From assembly GCA_037349315.1 (NCBI GenBank), contig JBAIAC010000051.1, positions 24,464,001 through 24,528,000 on the forward strand: 64,000 bases of DNA, in the 5' to 3' direction. A program made the position numbers and the translations under genes. The notes beneath the pieces are model-generated. The model had not been told where the DNA came from. It did no database searches and was given only the letters and a program-made list of their open reading frames with translations. Source of the DNA: Chelydra serpentina. Its lineage: Eukaryota; Chordata; Testudines; Chelydridae. Of the stretch, positions 53,605-64,000 are shown piece by piece; within the stretch, counting starts at the first letter, position 1, and each line of letters begins with the position of its first letter.

Positions 53605-56600
53605 GGTGTTACAGAAGGACAAAGTATAGAGCCAAACATGAACCGGGTATAAATCAATGTAGTTCTATGCCAATTTGTAACAGCTGAGGATCTGGTTCAA
53701 TAGCTCTTCAGTGGGTTGCATAGATATGAGGAGCAGATTCAGTTCTTAAATTGATCTCGGTCTGCCCTGCCTTCTGCTGTTCTCCTTTGCTCCAGCCAGG
53801 CTGTCACAAAGGGCTGAATCCACACCTGAAAACCCTGTTGGGTGCTCTGCAAACCCCCATGGTGTCTCTCTCCAGATATGTATTTTACCTGCCTGCTTAC
53901 GAAGGTGCTCCTTGCTGGAGTGGCCAGAAACACACTGTAGCACATTTTAAAACAGCCATTTGATAAATATCTAAGAATCCTTTAACCTGCCTCAGTCTGA
54001 TAATTGAGACATTAACATCCCATCTCTGTCCTCTCATGAACGGTCTGCTCCTGCGTGAAGACAAGGGCTCAATCACAGCAATGGGGGCACCAGTGCGTTT
54101 CCGCTTCATGCTGTTTGTAGCAGGGGTGTAGGTTACCGCTGAATACCATTCATCAGGCAGGTTCCCTGCCAACAAACAGATCTGCTCTCTAGGCTGGAGA
54201 TCCATTGTATCTATATCCCAGTTGGTATCCAGAGGGCAAGCTCTTCAGTATATATTAGTGAAGCATTTTACCTGGTGAAAAACACTATTTGAGTGAAAGT
54301 AATCACATCCCATCATTCTGTGAGCAAACTGATTGCCATGGGCATTCTTATACCCACTCAGCAGTGCTGCTCAATGGGTTAGGAGCATTATGATGTCTCT
54401 TGTCATTTCTCTGAAGCATTAAGTATTCACCACAGCTGGAGGCAGGATTCTGTGTGTCTCATCCAGTCTACAGTGTATGTTAGCATGTGGGTATGCAATA
54501 AACTCTAACGAGAGAGCCTCCCAATCCACTCATGCAAATTCACTCACACTTCCAGCACAATCAGATGCATGTGCCTTCCCACTGCAAAATTATGGGGTCA
54601 CAAAACCTCAACTGCATGAATTTGTGGGGAGCGTAGTGTCTGGTGGCACTTGTATTAATCCAATCAATAAACTTCGCTGCCTTATTTGCAGTGATGGTCT
54701 CTTGTAGTAATTGGGAGTAAATGCATAGGCTCAACTGTGGGGGAAAGTGGAATATCTTGTCAATAGCAAAAAAAAAAAAAAGCTTACATCGATCATCACG
54801 TGATTGGATAAGGTGCAAAAGGGAGACTGAATTAGGTCAACAAAAAGGCATTTGGCTATAACCCGAGGACTGTGTTTAAGATCATGTCTCAAAAAAGAGA
54901 AGTGTGGGACCATCAATGAACCAAAAGAGGCGTGTCAGAAATTAGGCCTACCTGGTGGACAAAATAATGAGGCTGAGCTATTCTGCCCCTCACTCCCTTC
55001 TGGGGTCCTTAAAAGAAAAGTGAGCATGAACGCAGCAGTCGCTGACAGAAAGAGCTTCACCATCATGGCTGCCATTCTCACTGTCTCCTGGGACCCCAGG
55101 ATCCACCATGACACTGCTGGGACTTTGTCCTGCTCCCGAGAGAGGTCCTGACCAACCCAGCCAAGAGAGGGACCCAGAGGACATCGCCACTTCCACTGGC
55201 TCCAGCTGAATCTCAGACACCACCTAGGATGTGAGTCTTTGTTCCTGCCCTGCCCCCATCTGTCCTTTTCCATCCCCATCTTATTTCTTCTTTCCTGTTC
55301 CTCTTCTCTTCTCTTCTGTCTAGTAAGTCTGGCGTAGCTGGCCAAAACTGCCTATTTTGCAACACTGCTGTAAGCCTCTGTCCAAAGAAGCAGCTAAAAG
55401 CACTGCCCTAAACAGCCCAGTGCTGGTACAAGTTTGCTAGGTTTCAGAGTGGCTGATAAGACCATGTACCAAGCCTGTGCTCCTCCAGTAATGAGGTTGC
55501 AAGTGAAAGTCAATGCCAGAGACCGTAGTTGCATTTTCTGTCTTTGCTGATCTTTTCTCTCCCCTTATTTGTGGACCAAGGTTATCCTGTCTGTCAACAA
55601 TCAAATGTTATTGTCCATCATCCAGGAAGGCTGACAGCAAAGGGTGCTGGAAAAAGATTCCTTCATTCTGGGACTCGTATCCAGTAGAGGTTCTCATTAG
55701 TGTCCCATGGGGGAGGGTAGATAAAGTTCCCCCCTGTGATAATGGATAGGGGCTGCTAGTGGCTGGGGGGAATTCTTCTGCTGCAGGTGCAGTGTACGGC
55801 TGCTGTAGGGGGTGCTACCCTGGAGCAGCTGCAGTAAAAGAGCTGGGAACAGGAGGAAGGGTCTTCTACCCCCCTGTAATATGGGGATCTGGTTGAATTG
55901 CCTTAGATCAGCTTCCCACAAACTGTCCAGCCTTGCCTGGTTAACGGCCTGTCTTGGGGTCTCTCTGCCCTTCAGCTTTTAAAAAAGTATTAATTTATAT
56001 TGCAACAGCTGGTCTGGGTCCTCATCATGCTAGGTGTACAAGCCAATGATGCCAAGAGGTCTCCATCTCACAGGACTTACATTCCAACTTTGAGACACGA
56101 GAACAGGCGGATTTAACAAATCAGTCACACTGGCAAAATTCAATTTACCTCCACTCCAGCTAATTCAGCTGCTGCTGGCTGGAATTAGGCCTCAGATAGG
56201 CATGGGATATTTTTCAGGGGTACCCTGACCAATTCCTTTATCTGCTACTCTCCTGACCTGTGAATTTAAAGGCATTTGTACTCTGGATTTACTTTGATCA
56301 GATCGGTACTAGAATTAATCTGTGTTTGTTTTCACGTAATATGATACTTGTCGAGCACCTGCAGGTGTTGATGTATGGGAGGCAGACCAGACTGTCACTC
56401 CTGCCATAATGAGAGAAAAAGGGACATAGTAAATAGAAAGTAGCTGGGAGAACCTCTTCAAAGGCTGCCACGCTGCTCTAATCTTCTGTCCTGGCCCTAA
56501 AGGGAAGCATCACCTGTGGGCTGAGAGATCTCCAGAAGAAAAGAGCAAAACTTCCGATCCCACATGTAATCAGGAAGTGCAGAGATGCATCAAGATGATG

Positions 56601-57230
56601 AATTCTCTTCTGGCGAAGACTTGAGCTGGTTATTGTGTCCAGGGCAGTTTTCCCACCCCGGCTAGGAATGATCTGTGACATTCACAGTCGCTGTTAGGGA
56701 GGTTTAACTTGCATTCCTGCTTATTTCTGAAAGAATTTCTTTTCATGTCACCAGAAATATTCCTCACCCCTGAAAGGATTATAGCTGTCAAAATTAATTA
56801 TACTCATTATGTTGGTAACCATGGGACCTGATACCTAGCTATGGGTTATCCTTGCTCAGATGGGGTCTGATTCAAACCCAAAGGACGTCAATAGACTGCC
56901 ATTAATTTCAATGGGGTTTGGATCTGGTCCATGCAGTGCTGAATGAATTGAACCAGGATGGGATTTCTCCTCAGGCAGTATTAGTAGCCATCTTATTTAG
57001 TTTCCCTCATCTTCCTCTTCTGCATCAAGGTAATCAGCTGTGTCTATCCCATATGACACATCTTATACACTTGTATAGTTGGGCATAAGGAGACTGTGGT
57101 GCTTTTCAAGTTCATGGTTCCTGTTTTGTTCTGATTCAGCTCACCATCATCCCTGCAGCATATGCATGACATCTCTTCCACCACACCCACTCTTGTCTTG
57201 TATGGAATAACCTACATTTATTATTGCTAT
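53605..57230. other. No gene recognised apart from a MIR-like head
   Basis: Largely unique sequence. An A-run lies at 54768-54781. The 136-codon minus frame at 54935-55345 overlaps a plus frame and a pyrimidine tract, with no domain. 56870-56950 carries the common 'cattaatttcaatggggttt' sauropsid repeat word. Confidence 0.5.
56000..56115 (+). mobile_element. MIR-like head, diverged
   Basis: 'tcatcatgctaggtgtacaa' and 'ctcacaggacttacattcca' resemble the head of the 13735-type copies. Confidence 0.4.
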
Positions 57231-57253
57231 GTTACGGAAGGACCAAAAGGTCC

Positions 57254-57489
57254 TACGTTGCAATTAAACACCTGCTGCTGGCATGTGTCAGCTGGCTCGG
57301 CTACAAGGCTGTGAAATTGTAGTATAGACATTTGGGCTTCTGCTCCGGGACCCTCTCCTCTTGTGGGATCCTAAAGCTTTAGCTCCATCTTGAGCCTGAC
57401 TGTCTATACCCCAATAGTACAGCCCCGTGAGCCAGAGCCCTGTGGACCAAGGCCAGCTGCAGGTGTTCATTTGCAGTGTAAACATACCC
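57254..57489. mobile_element. MITE with 'tgcaattaaacacctgc' termini
   Basis: The ends 'gttgcaattaaacacctgct' and 'gcaggtgttcatttgcagtg' are inverted repeats. The interior has 'gaaattgtagtatagacatt' and 'ctgactgtctataccccaat' as further inverted words. Confidence 0.75.
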
Positions 57490-58249
57490 AGAGGCACCCA
57501 TCAGGCTCGGTGCCCTATTGCACTAGTCATTGTACAGTCATGGTCCTTGCCCTGAATATCTTCCCGTTCTGCATTTCATTAGTCAGCTTCATAACAATGA
57601 ATTTTTCTCCCATGATGGCCAGTGACTCACAAGCCAGTAAGCATCCCCTTGTAACGAAGAGCGCTGAGATGGTTCACTCTCTGTCATGCGAACCTATACA
57701 TCACCGTTAGACAAAAACTGAATGTATAACAATGCAGGAGGTCTCGAACGCTGAGGTCTCTGCAAGGCATTACAGCATTGTGCTCTCACTGCTGATTTGC
57801 TGCACGCCTGAGTCCCCATTACTACTGGCAACGGTTTAACAGGGAGTTTAATGAAGATGTTTCCCAACTGCCTGTGCTTGCTCTGAGTTTTGGTCTGCAG
57901 CTTCATCGTATTGCCAGTTCCACACAATGCACTGAGCTCTTATGGATGCTATTTTAGTTGTCGTTAAAGTGCACAAATAATAGCATTGCTTTGAGCCCAG
58001 TTGTGCACCGGCTTCCTGTGCACACAGCTCTGCCTGTGCAGTGTCCTGACTCACAGCACTTCCTGTCATTGCAGTCCTGGGAGGGGCCTCTCACAGCTGG
58101 GCTAATGCACCTTAGCCCTGACCTGCCCCAATCTCCTAGTCCTGTGGCTCCCACACTTTCTCGAATGCACCTATGTCCTGTTCTACAGCCTCACTCTGGC
58201 TTGGCCTGTGAGTAATTGTCAGGCTGTGATGTGACAGATTGCAACTACA

Positions 58250-58620
58250 TAAAGTACCTTTAGGGGAACATTGCATTAAGTTTATGTATCATGGTGGGAC
58301 TGGATGTGTAACTGTGCTCTACCACGGGGGTCAGGAGTGGGAGGGTAACTTATCCCAGCTGCTTCAGGAACTAAAGCCATGGGTGACTAAGGGGAATCAC
58401 TCACATTGTAAACCCCTCCAGAGGTGACTGAATGCACCCTACACACCACTGTAATAATGTTTGTACAAAATATGCCTTGTGGGGTATCATTTGAAAATTT
58501 AAAACTTGCTGGCCAATAATACCATGGTGAAAAGTATGTAGCAACATTATGTGCAGAGTTATGAATTCTCCCTGAATGATGTTGGTTCAAGCCCACATAG
58601 CCCTGATTAGGAGGGTCAAG
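58250..58620 (+). repeat. Unclassified repeat shared with 49970-50130
   Basis: This is the longer copy and continues with 'caaaatatgccttgtggggt' and 'atcatttgaaaatttaaaac', which recall an LTR or DNA-transposon interior frequent in turtles. Borders are not determined. Confidence 0.4.
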
Positions 58621-59207
58621 CAGATCTTCAACAAAGCAGTGTCTTTACCTAAATTTACATATAAGTTGTAAATAGGGTAATCAGACAGTGAGACTGTGAA
58701 CTTGGGGTAAGAACTTCACCTTGAACCATGTCTAGTTCAAGCTTAGAAAGCGTTTAGCTTGATTTCTCTCATAACCATTTTTGACTTTGACTCATTTAAA
58801 ATCTCTTTGTAGTTAAACTTAGTTTTATTCTTTAATTGAAACTAATCTGGTGGTATGAATTGTTTGGGTAACTGTTTATGGTAGCAAACTGTATACTGAT
58901 TCCCTTAGAGGGCCAACAGACCTGATATATCTGGATGTCCAGGAAAGGGCTGGACAGTGCAGAACACTTGTTTGTTTGGGGAGGGGGGGATCCAGGACTG
59001 GGAGTGTGTTGGGGTCATCCTGCAAGTAATAACTAAGGCTGATGGAAGCCAGCGTGTGCTACCATTTGCCAACAGGCTGCTGGGCTCAGAGCAGCTGGAC
59101 CAGGTCTATGGCTATACACAGACACTCAGGGGGTGACCTGCATACTGTTTGTGAGGAGCCCAGGTTGGGAGCTACAGCAGCAAAATGTTGTGAGGGACCC
59201 TGGGTTG

Positions 59208-59445
59208 CAGGGCCGGCTTTAGCAAGAGCAGGGCCCGAATCGGAACCTTCTTGTACTCACCCTGCGGTGCTCCAGGTCTTCAGCAGCACTTCAGCAGTGG
59301 GTCCTTCACTCGCTAAAGGGCCCGCCACTGAAGTGCTGCCGAACACCCGAAGCGCTGCAGGGGAGTAAAAATTAAAAAGGCGCCGGTGCGGGGCCCTCTT
59401 CAGCGCGGGGCCCAATTCCCCGGAATCGGCCTAAAGCCGGCCCTT
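59208..59445. mobile_element. Non-autonomous hAT element
   Basis: The termini are 'cagggccggctttag' and 'ctaaagccggccctt', with an 8-bp flank pair 'ctgggttg' (59200-59207) and 'ccgggttg' (59446-59453), 7/8 matching. The interior contains 'cttcagcagcacttcagcag' and its near complement 'ccactgaagtgctgccgaa', a foldback, plus 'aaaaggcgccggtg' reminiscent of the 15475-type elements. Confidence 0.88.
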
Positions 59446-59599
59446 CCGGGTTGCAGGACAAGTAGTGACCCAGCCCCCCACTGGTCTACATTGCAGCTTG
59501 GTGTGTCACAAAGGTTCCACACCCTGGAGACGGTCGCACATAGTGGTTCTAACTGGGTTTCCAGAGACTAAGAAAACCGCTTTTGGCTTTTTAAAAAAA

Positions 59600-59780
59600 A
59601 ACTGTGCTTAAACTGACTTAGGGGTTTCTGTCTGATCCAGCAAATGGACAGGACCTTCTGTCCAAAGGACCTAACCCTTCTGGAAGGGGTGGAAAGACTT
59701 TGACCTACAAGGGTCCCATAAGCTCAGTTTCTCCTTTCCAGTACTATAAAGTTTCAATTGCTACCCCTGTGGAGTCAGAA
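59600..59780 (+). mobile_element. LTR-like repeat, sister of the 39.3/41.2-kb copy
   Basis: 'tggacaggaccttctgtcca', 'ctaacccttctggaaggggt' and 'ggaaagactttgacctacaa' are the reverse complement of the two halves that flank the CR1 at 39765-41238. This copy shows the pre-insertion order. Its extent upstream, possibly to 58.6 kb, is not resolved. Confidence 0.45.
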
Positions 59781-60072
59781 ACTTTTTAGACCATGAATCA
59801 ATTTGATCCACCATGAATATTGCCCACACTGACTTCCTGACAGGATAAAAAAAAATTGAGGGGTGGGGGAGGGAAGATGAGTGCTCAGGTGTTTCTACAC
59901 TAATAAAGACAGACTAAATTAAGTCAAACACATGGAATTGAGTAGCCGACAATTTAAAATTAAGATCCTGCTTGATTATTTTAAGCTCTTCATTACTCTT
60001 TGTACAGTTAGTATCACCTAATGTGGTGATTGGTCTGTGGAGGGAGAAAGTATTGTGCATAACACCTCAAAG

Positions 60073-60159
60073 GCACTGGGCCGGATTCTCAGCAGCTGTC
60101 CATTGGCATAACGCTGCCTCGCTCAAGAGTCAGACACCAGCTGAGAATCTGGCCCACTG
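60073..60159. mobile_element. Short foldback MITE
   Basis: The ends 'cactgggccggattctcagc' and 'gctgagaatctggcccactg' form a near-perfect inverted repeat of 20 bases in an 87-bp element. Confidence 0.8.
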
Positions 60160-60164
60160 TAAGG

Positions 60165-61495
60165 ACCTCTTACCCTGAAGCTGACTGAGGCAACTGCTCT
60201 CTCAGTTAGAAGCCTCCAATGCTGCTTTATATATGTGTTTGCTGATGGGGAAATAGTCAAAACCGCTCCCGTATGTTATGGCAAATTAATTTAGCAAAAT
60301 AATCAGAATCAAAAAAGGCAGGAGCCGTTTGCACAATAACAGGAAACATCATGACAAAAGAACTGCTTCATAGCGTGATTGTAATGGAAAGGTCCCCTGG
60401 TAACGGCTTTGCAGTGATGATCGTACACTTCAACGTGGCCATGCAACATGTAAACGCTGTATTAGGAAAAATGCAGCGTCTTCCCCTTTTCCTAGCCCCT
60501 CGCTCTTCTTTCCGTTATTTCCCAGGGGTAAATCTTCACCCTGTCAGTGGGTGGGCCTGGAGCTAAGGGACAGCCCAGCTTAGCACCCACAGATGGACCT
60601 ACACGAGCCACGACCTCCTGGCTACAGCCATGAGTTGCTCTGTGGCTGCACAACCTCCTCCCCCCACCCAAGGTAGCCTATGGCTTTGCCCCTGCTCCCA
60701 ATCTCTATATATGACAGTGGGGTGTCTGGCATTCTTGTGGGGCAGGGTGGAGTCTCTGCAGCTGACAGCTGGGGAGACACCAGAACTGCCCCAGTTCTGC
60801 TGCCCAGGAGTGGTAGGATGCCAGGAGCCTGTGTAAGGGATGGGGAGCTTTCCCACAAAACAATATGCTGCTCTATGGAGGCTTCAAGCTAGAGGGTCCC
60901 CTTCTACACAAATCATCTTGCCCTGGCCTTCGTCCCTGCCGACGAGGAACCATGGTCACCTAGGCAGCTACACCCACACCCACCCCGGTGTTCCAAAACA
61001 TCCAACTGCATTGCTCAAACTGGTCCTTGAGGGGCAGGATTGGGGTCCTGGGTCCAGCACTGGTTACCCTCAGCCAGGAGTCCAAGCACCTCCGATGCAC
61101 TGACTGAGATGCACTGTCTGTGCTCAAGCCCCACCGACAAGTCCTTGGGAGTGCTCAGCCACAAACACAGGCTGGTAATTACAGAGATGGGAAGAATTCT
61201 GCACTGGGCAGCTGGAGAGTCGGGGACAGGTGTGTGTGTGAAACCTTGTTTTTCTCCTGCTTTGCTGTGATAAAGTGTTTTCCTTTGGCTCCTCTCCAAG
61301 CAGCAGTTACCACTGGCAACAATCACCAAAGCATTGTCTGTGGGGTGGGAGGTAAAGTGGCCCGAAAAGTTAAGTCAACAAAAAAGATCCACCATGCTGC
61401 ATGCCAGGCAGGGTAGGAGACGGAGTTTGTTCCTGTCTGAATGAGTCAGTCACTGGCCCCACTACAGGCAAAGGAGAAGGTGGTGTGACCTTTAG
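60165..61495. other. Unique sequence; 60230-60540 possibly conserved non-coding
   Basis: 60230-60540 is evenly complex with 'caaattaatttagc' homeodomain-type words. The rest is GC-moderate without a recognisable frame. Confidence 0.35.
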
Positions 61496-61497
61496 AA

Positions 61498-61640
61498 CTT
61501 TAGCTCAGTGATTAGGGCCGTCCCTTGAGAAGTGGGAGACGTTATCCAGTATGTGGCCTCTGAGCAAGCCGACCAGATTGTGGCCCATGGGTGAGCTTGG
61601 TGGAGAAGTGCCTGTCTCCCCCTGGCTCGTGGGCTTAGCT
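61498..61640 (+). mobile_element. Possible tRNA-like SINE, older family
   Basis: 'ctttagctcagtgattaggg' resembles an A box and 'gggagacgttatccagtatg' a diverged B box region. Evidence is limited to these words. Confidence 0.35.
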
Positions 61641-61659
61641 GCGAAATAAGCATCCAGGC

Positions 61660-61860
61660 ACCTTGGAAATAAGCAGTGCCTGTGCCTAGAGGCAAAACCT
61701 AGGTGCCTAGGGAACTTTTACAGTGAAAATTGAGACACCGAGTGAGTTTAGGTGTCCACAGAGTTCAGTGGCAGCCAAGCAGGGGTTTTGTGGATCATGG
61801 GGGTGCCTAAAGCCCAGACTTAAGCACCGGCACCCCTATGAACCTTTGTGGATCTGGTCT
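61660..61860. repeat. 'gcctaa'-rich ancient repeat
   Basis: 'aacctaggtgcctagggaac', 'gggggtgcctaaagcccaga' and 'aacctttgtggatctggtct' match the family at 33965 and 51955. Confidence 0.45.
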
Positions 61861-62747
61861 CTGGTCTCTATTGTCTCCGCTACCTTGCTCCAGCATCTGA
61901 AAACAGACTGTTTTCCTCTCCCTGTCTTCCTGAAAACAAGGGCCTCTGTATCATTTAAAGGCACAGTACATATTAAACGGATTAGCTTGCCTATGCATAG
62001 GTGCTCACCATTTCTACAAGCGTGTATCACCTAGGAGTCTGGTTGACTGGTTCTATGCTCAGACTGCACCAGCAATGAAGACAGCTTTCTGCCATCTACG
62101 TTTGGCCTTCCGGTTGCAAGTCAATACCTACACCAGGGATGAACCTGGTCCATCCACCTGATATAGGGAGATTGGGTCAGGCATACACCTGTTGAGAGCT
62201 CTGCTGCATGTTCTTACAGCAAGATCTTAATATGATCTTGAAGAAGAGGCATTAAGACACAGGGTTAGTATAGTCTAGCAGTGCCCAAGTGGGCTGAGCT
62301 GTTTTCCTGGAGCTCTGAAACCAGGAGCAAACTGTTGTTAAAAATAAACAGAGGTAAAAGCATGAGTCTCTCTCCATTCACTTCTCTCCAAACAGAGTAA
62401 GCAGCCACCCAAGAGCCCAAATCTTTCCTGGCTCTTCGGAAGCTTGGATAATAAACTCAATAACAGCATTGCTGAAGGTGTGAGGTCTGTAATCTCATGG
62501 TATATAGTAGTGTGTGGCTTAACTAATACCTGAGCCTATAAAGCCAGAAAAAGGCTTTCTAGGTTAAAGCTCACAGCCACTTCTATGTACAGCTGGAAAA
62601 CAGCTAGAGGGAAGGATTGATTTCTGTTTGTTAATACTGTATCATTGATTTAAATTTTGTACCTGTACCTGGAGACACTGTAACATATAACATTGGTATT
62701 TTAGATACCAGAGCACTAGACTCCTTGGTGACGAAAAGACTAGACTT

Positions 62748-63419
62748 ACAGTGGACGAAAAGCTGAATATGAGTCAACAGTGTGCCCTTGTTGCCAAGAA
62801 GGCTAATGGCATTTTGGGTTGTATAAGTAGGGGCATTTCCAGCAGATCGAGGGACGTGATTATTCCCCTCTATTCGGCACTGGTGAGGCCTCATTTGGAG
62901 TACTGTGTCCAGTTTTGGGCCCCACACTACAAGACGGATGTGGATAAATTGGAAAGAGTCCAGCGGAGGGCAACAAAAATGATTAGGGGGCTGGAGCACA
63001 TGACTTATGAGGAGAGGCTGAGGGAACTGGGATTGTTTAGCCTGCAGAAGAGAAGAATGAGGGGGGATTTGATAGCTGCTTTCAACTACCTGAAAGGGGG
63101 TTCCAAAGAGGATGGATCTAGACTGTTCTCAGTGGTAGAAGATGACAGAACAAGGAATAATGGTTTCAAGTTGCAGAGGGGGAGGTTTAGGTTGGATATT
63201 AGGAAAAACTTTTTCACTAGTAGGGTGGTGAAGCACTGGAATGGGTTACCTAGGGAGGTGGTGGAATCTCCCTCCTTAGAGGTTTTTAAGGTCAGGCTTG
63301 ACAAAGCCCTGGCTGGGATGATTTAGTTGGGGTTGGTCCTGTTTTGAGCAGGGGGTTGGACTAGATGACCTCCTGAGTTCCCTTCCAACCCTGAGATTCT
63401 ATGATTCTATGATACTATA
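62748..63419 (+). mobile_element. CR1 LINE 3' fragment with open ORF2 C-terminus
   Basis: The copy starts within ORF2 ([18 protein letters not shown]) and runs to the 'tatgattctatgatac' tail at 63400. It is the same subfamily as the 15.5-17.8 kb copy (shared [19 protein letters not shown]). The open frame 62751-63326 covers 191 codons through [21 protein letters not shown] with no stop, so the copy is fairly young, but RT catalytic residues are not included. Confidence 0.92.
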
Positions 63420-64000
63420 GCTGGCTAGATAGGCAGCTGCATTGCCCCCAGGAGCAGACCAGGGCACAAACTGTATTCACAGTTTGTGCCCTGGCTGCCC
63501 CCTTTCTGTGATCTGCTGCTGCCCTCATCCAGTGATGGATTACTTCCCCTTCCACACCAGGCAGCTCTGCTGGTCACTAGTGCTTAAAGTGGATTGCAAA
63601 CTCAGGGGGGAAAATGTAATGGAGCTGACTTACTGAGGGGTGCACTTGAAGGACTGTCTTCTAAAGCTACTGCTCCCACATTGTGAAAGACCTGCCCCCC
63701 AACACACATTTTTTTCAGACCACTTTAAGCACTGTTCATCGCTACATTGCAACATGGCGGGGCCAGGCTTTGTACATTCCTTTCCCTTGCCTGCCCCCAC
63801 TCTTTGCCATCTGCATGTCAGGGGCATAGCAGCTTCATTCTTCCTGCTCTCTCCTCTGTTGTGAGCCGTGCTGTGCCTCACAGGTGAAGATAACCAGGCA
63901 CTTTGTGCTGATTTACCACCCTGCATGGGCATGTTGGACAAATAAAAATCTTGTCCTGAACAAACAAAAATACCAAACCTTCCGCTTTAAAAATGCTGCT
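63420..64000. other. No gene recognised
   Basis: A short inverted pair 'gggcacaaactgt' and 'acagtttgtgccctgg' lies at 63461-63494, directly after the CR1 tail. Frames on both strands at 63630-63941 overlap and have no motif. Confidence 0.45.

Noticed and set aside
1..64000. CRISPR arrays, bacterial operons, integrases or phage genes
   Set aside because: No direct-repeat/spacer array or prokaryotic gene organisation is present; all evidence points to vertebrate nuclear DNA.

Overview
The window looks like nuclear DNA from a reptile, most probably a cryptodiran turtle. The case rests on repeat content: three full-length tRNA-derived SINEs with a CR1-like 3' end, two long CR1 LINEs plus several CR1 pieces with both 'ATTCTATG' and 'TATGAGTC' tails, Penelope-like retroelements, hAT-type non-autonomous elements with GC-rich interiors and 8-bp target duplications, LTRs of kinds common in turtle genomes, and old MIR/CORE-SINE and L2 remnants. 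There are no bacterial-type operons. Almost all of the many short reading frames are chance or transposon-derived.

Only one convincing host gene is visible: an intact single-exon class A GPCR of 358 codons on the minus strand (42502-43578). It has seven hydrophobic segments, N-glycosylation sites and the C3.25/ECL2 cysteines, but unusual signature motifs (ERS for DRY, SFSP for CWxP, NVxxY for NPxxY, Phe at 3.32). An in-frame stop lies 25 codons upstream of its ATG, so the start is supported. About 1.2 kb upstream of the start codon is a CpG-island-like block (about 44820-45480) that could be its promoter or 5' exon, separated from it by microsatellites and a hAT-like end. I could not assign the receptor to a named orphan.

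Layout. 1-10.9 kb: mostly unique or ancient-repeat DNA with foldback MITEs, a CR1 tail, a Penelope tail and GA-rich LTR-like blocks. 10.9-12.3 kb: 3' end of a Tx1/L1-like LINE split in frame by a GC-rich hAT element. 13-17.8 kb: SINE, MIR pieces and a CR1 with two related hAT insertions. 19.5-22.6 kb: a small hAT MITE and a second old CR1 with an insertion. 27.6-31 kb: LTR-like block, SINE, and a head-to-head inverted Penelope pair carrying a GIY-YIG endonuclease fragment and a hammerhead-like motif. 32.2-36 kb: hAT element with a GC-rich minisatellite, SINE, and a long antisense LTR. 37-41.4 kb: MITEs, a retroelement protease remnant, another hAT end with tandem repeats, and a CR1 with a 345-codon open reverse-transcriptase frame that splits an LTR-like repeat. 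42.5-45.5 kb: the GPCR and CpG-rich block. 46-50.9 kb: L2 pieces, an AT-rich palindrome, a broken Gypsy-like gag with SCAN-like sequence, and CR1 pieces. 52.2-53.1 kb: an LTR with a 5-bp target duplication. 53-64 kb: sparse repeats, a hAT element, and a 3' CR1 fragment.

The order of several insertions can be read: hAT elements postdate the CR1 at 15.5-17.8 kb and the LINE at 11-12.3 kb, and the CR1 at 39.8 kb postdates the LTR-like repeat it interrupts.
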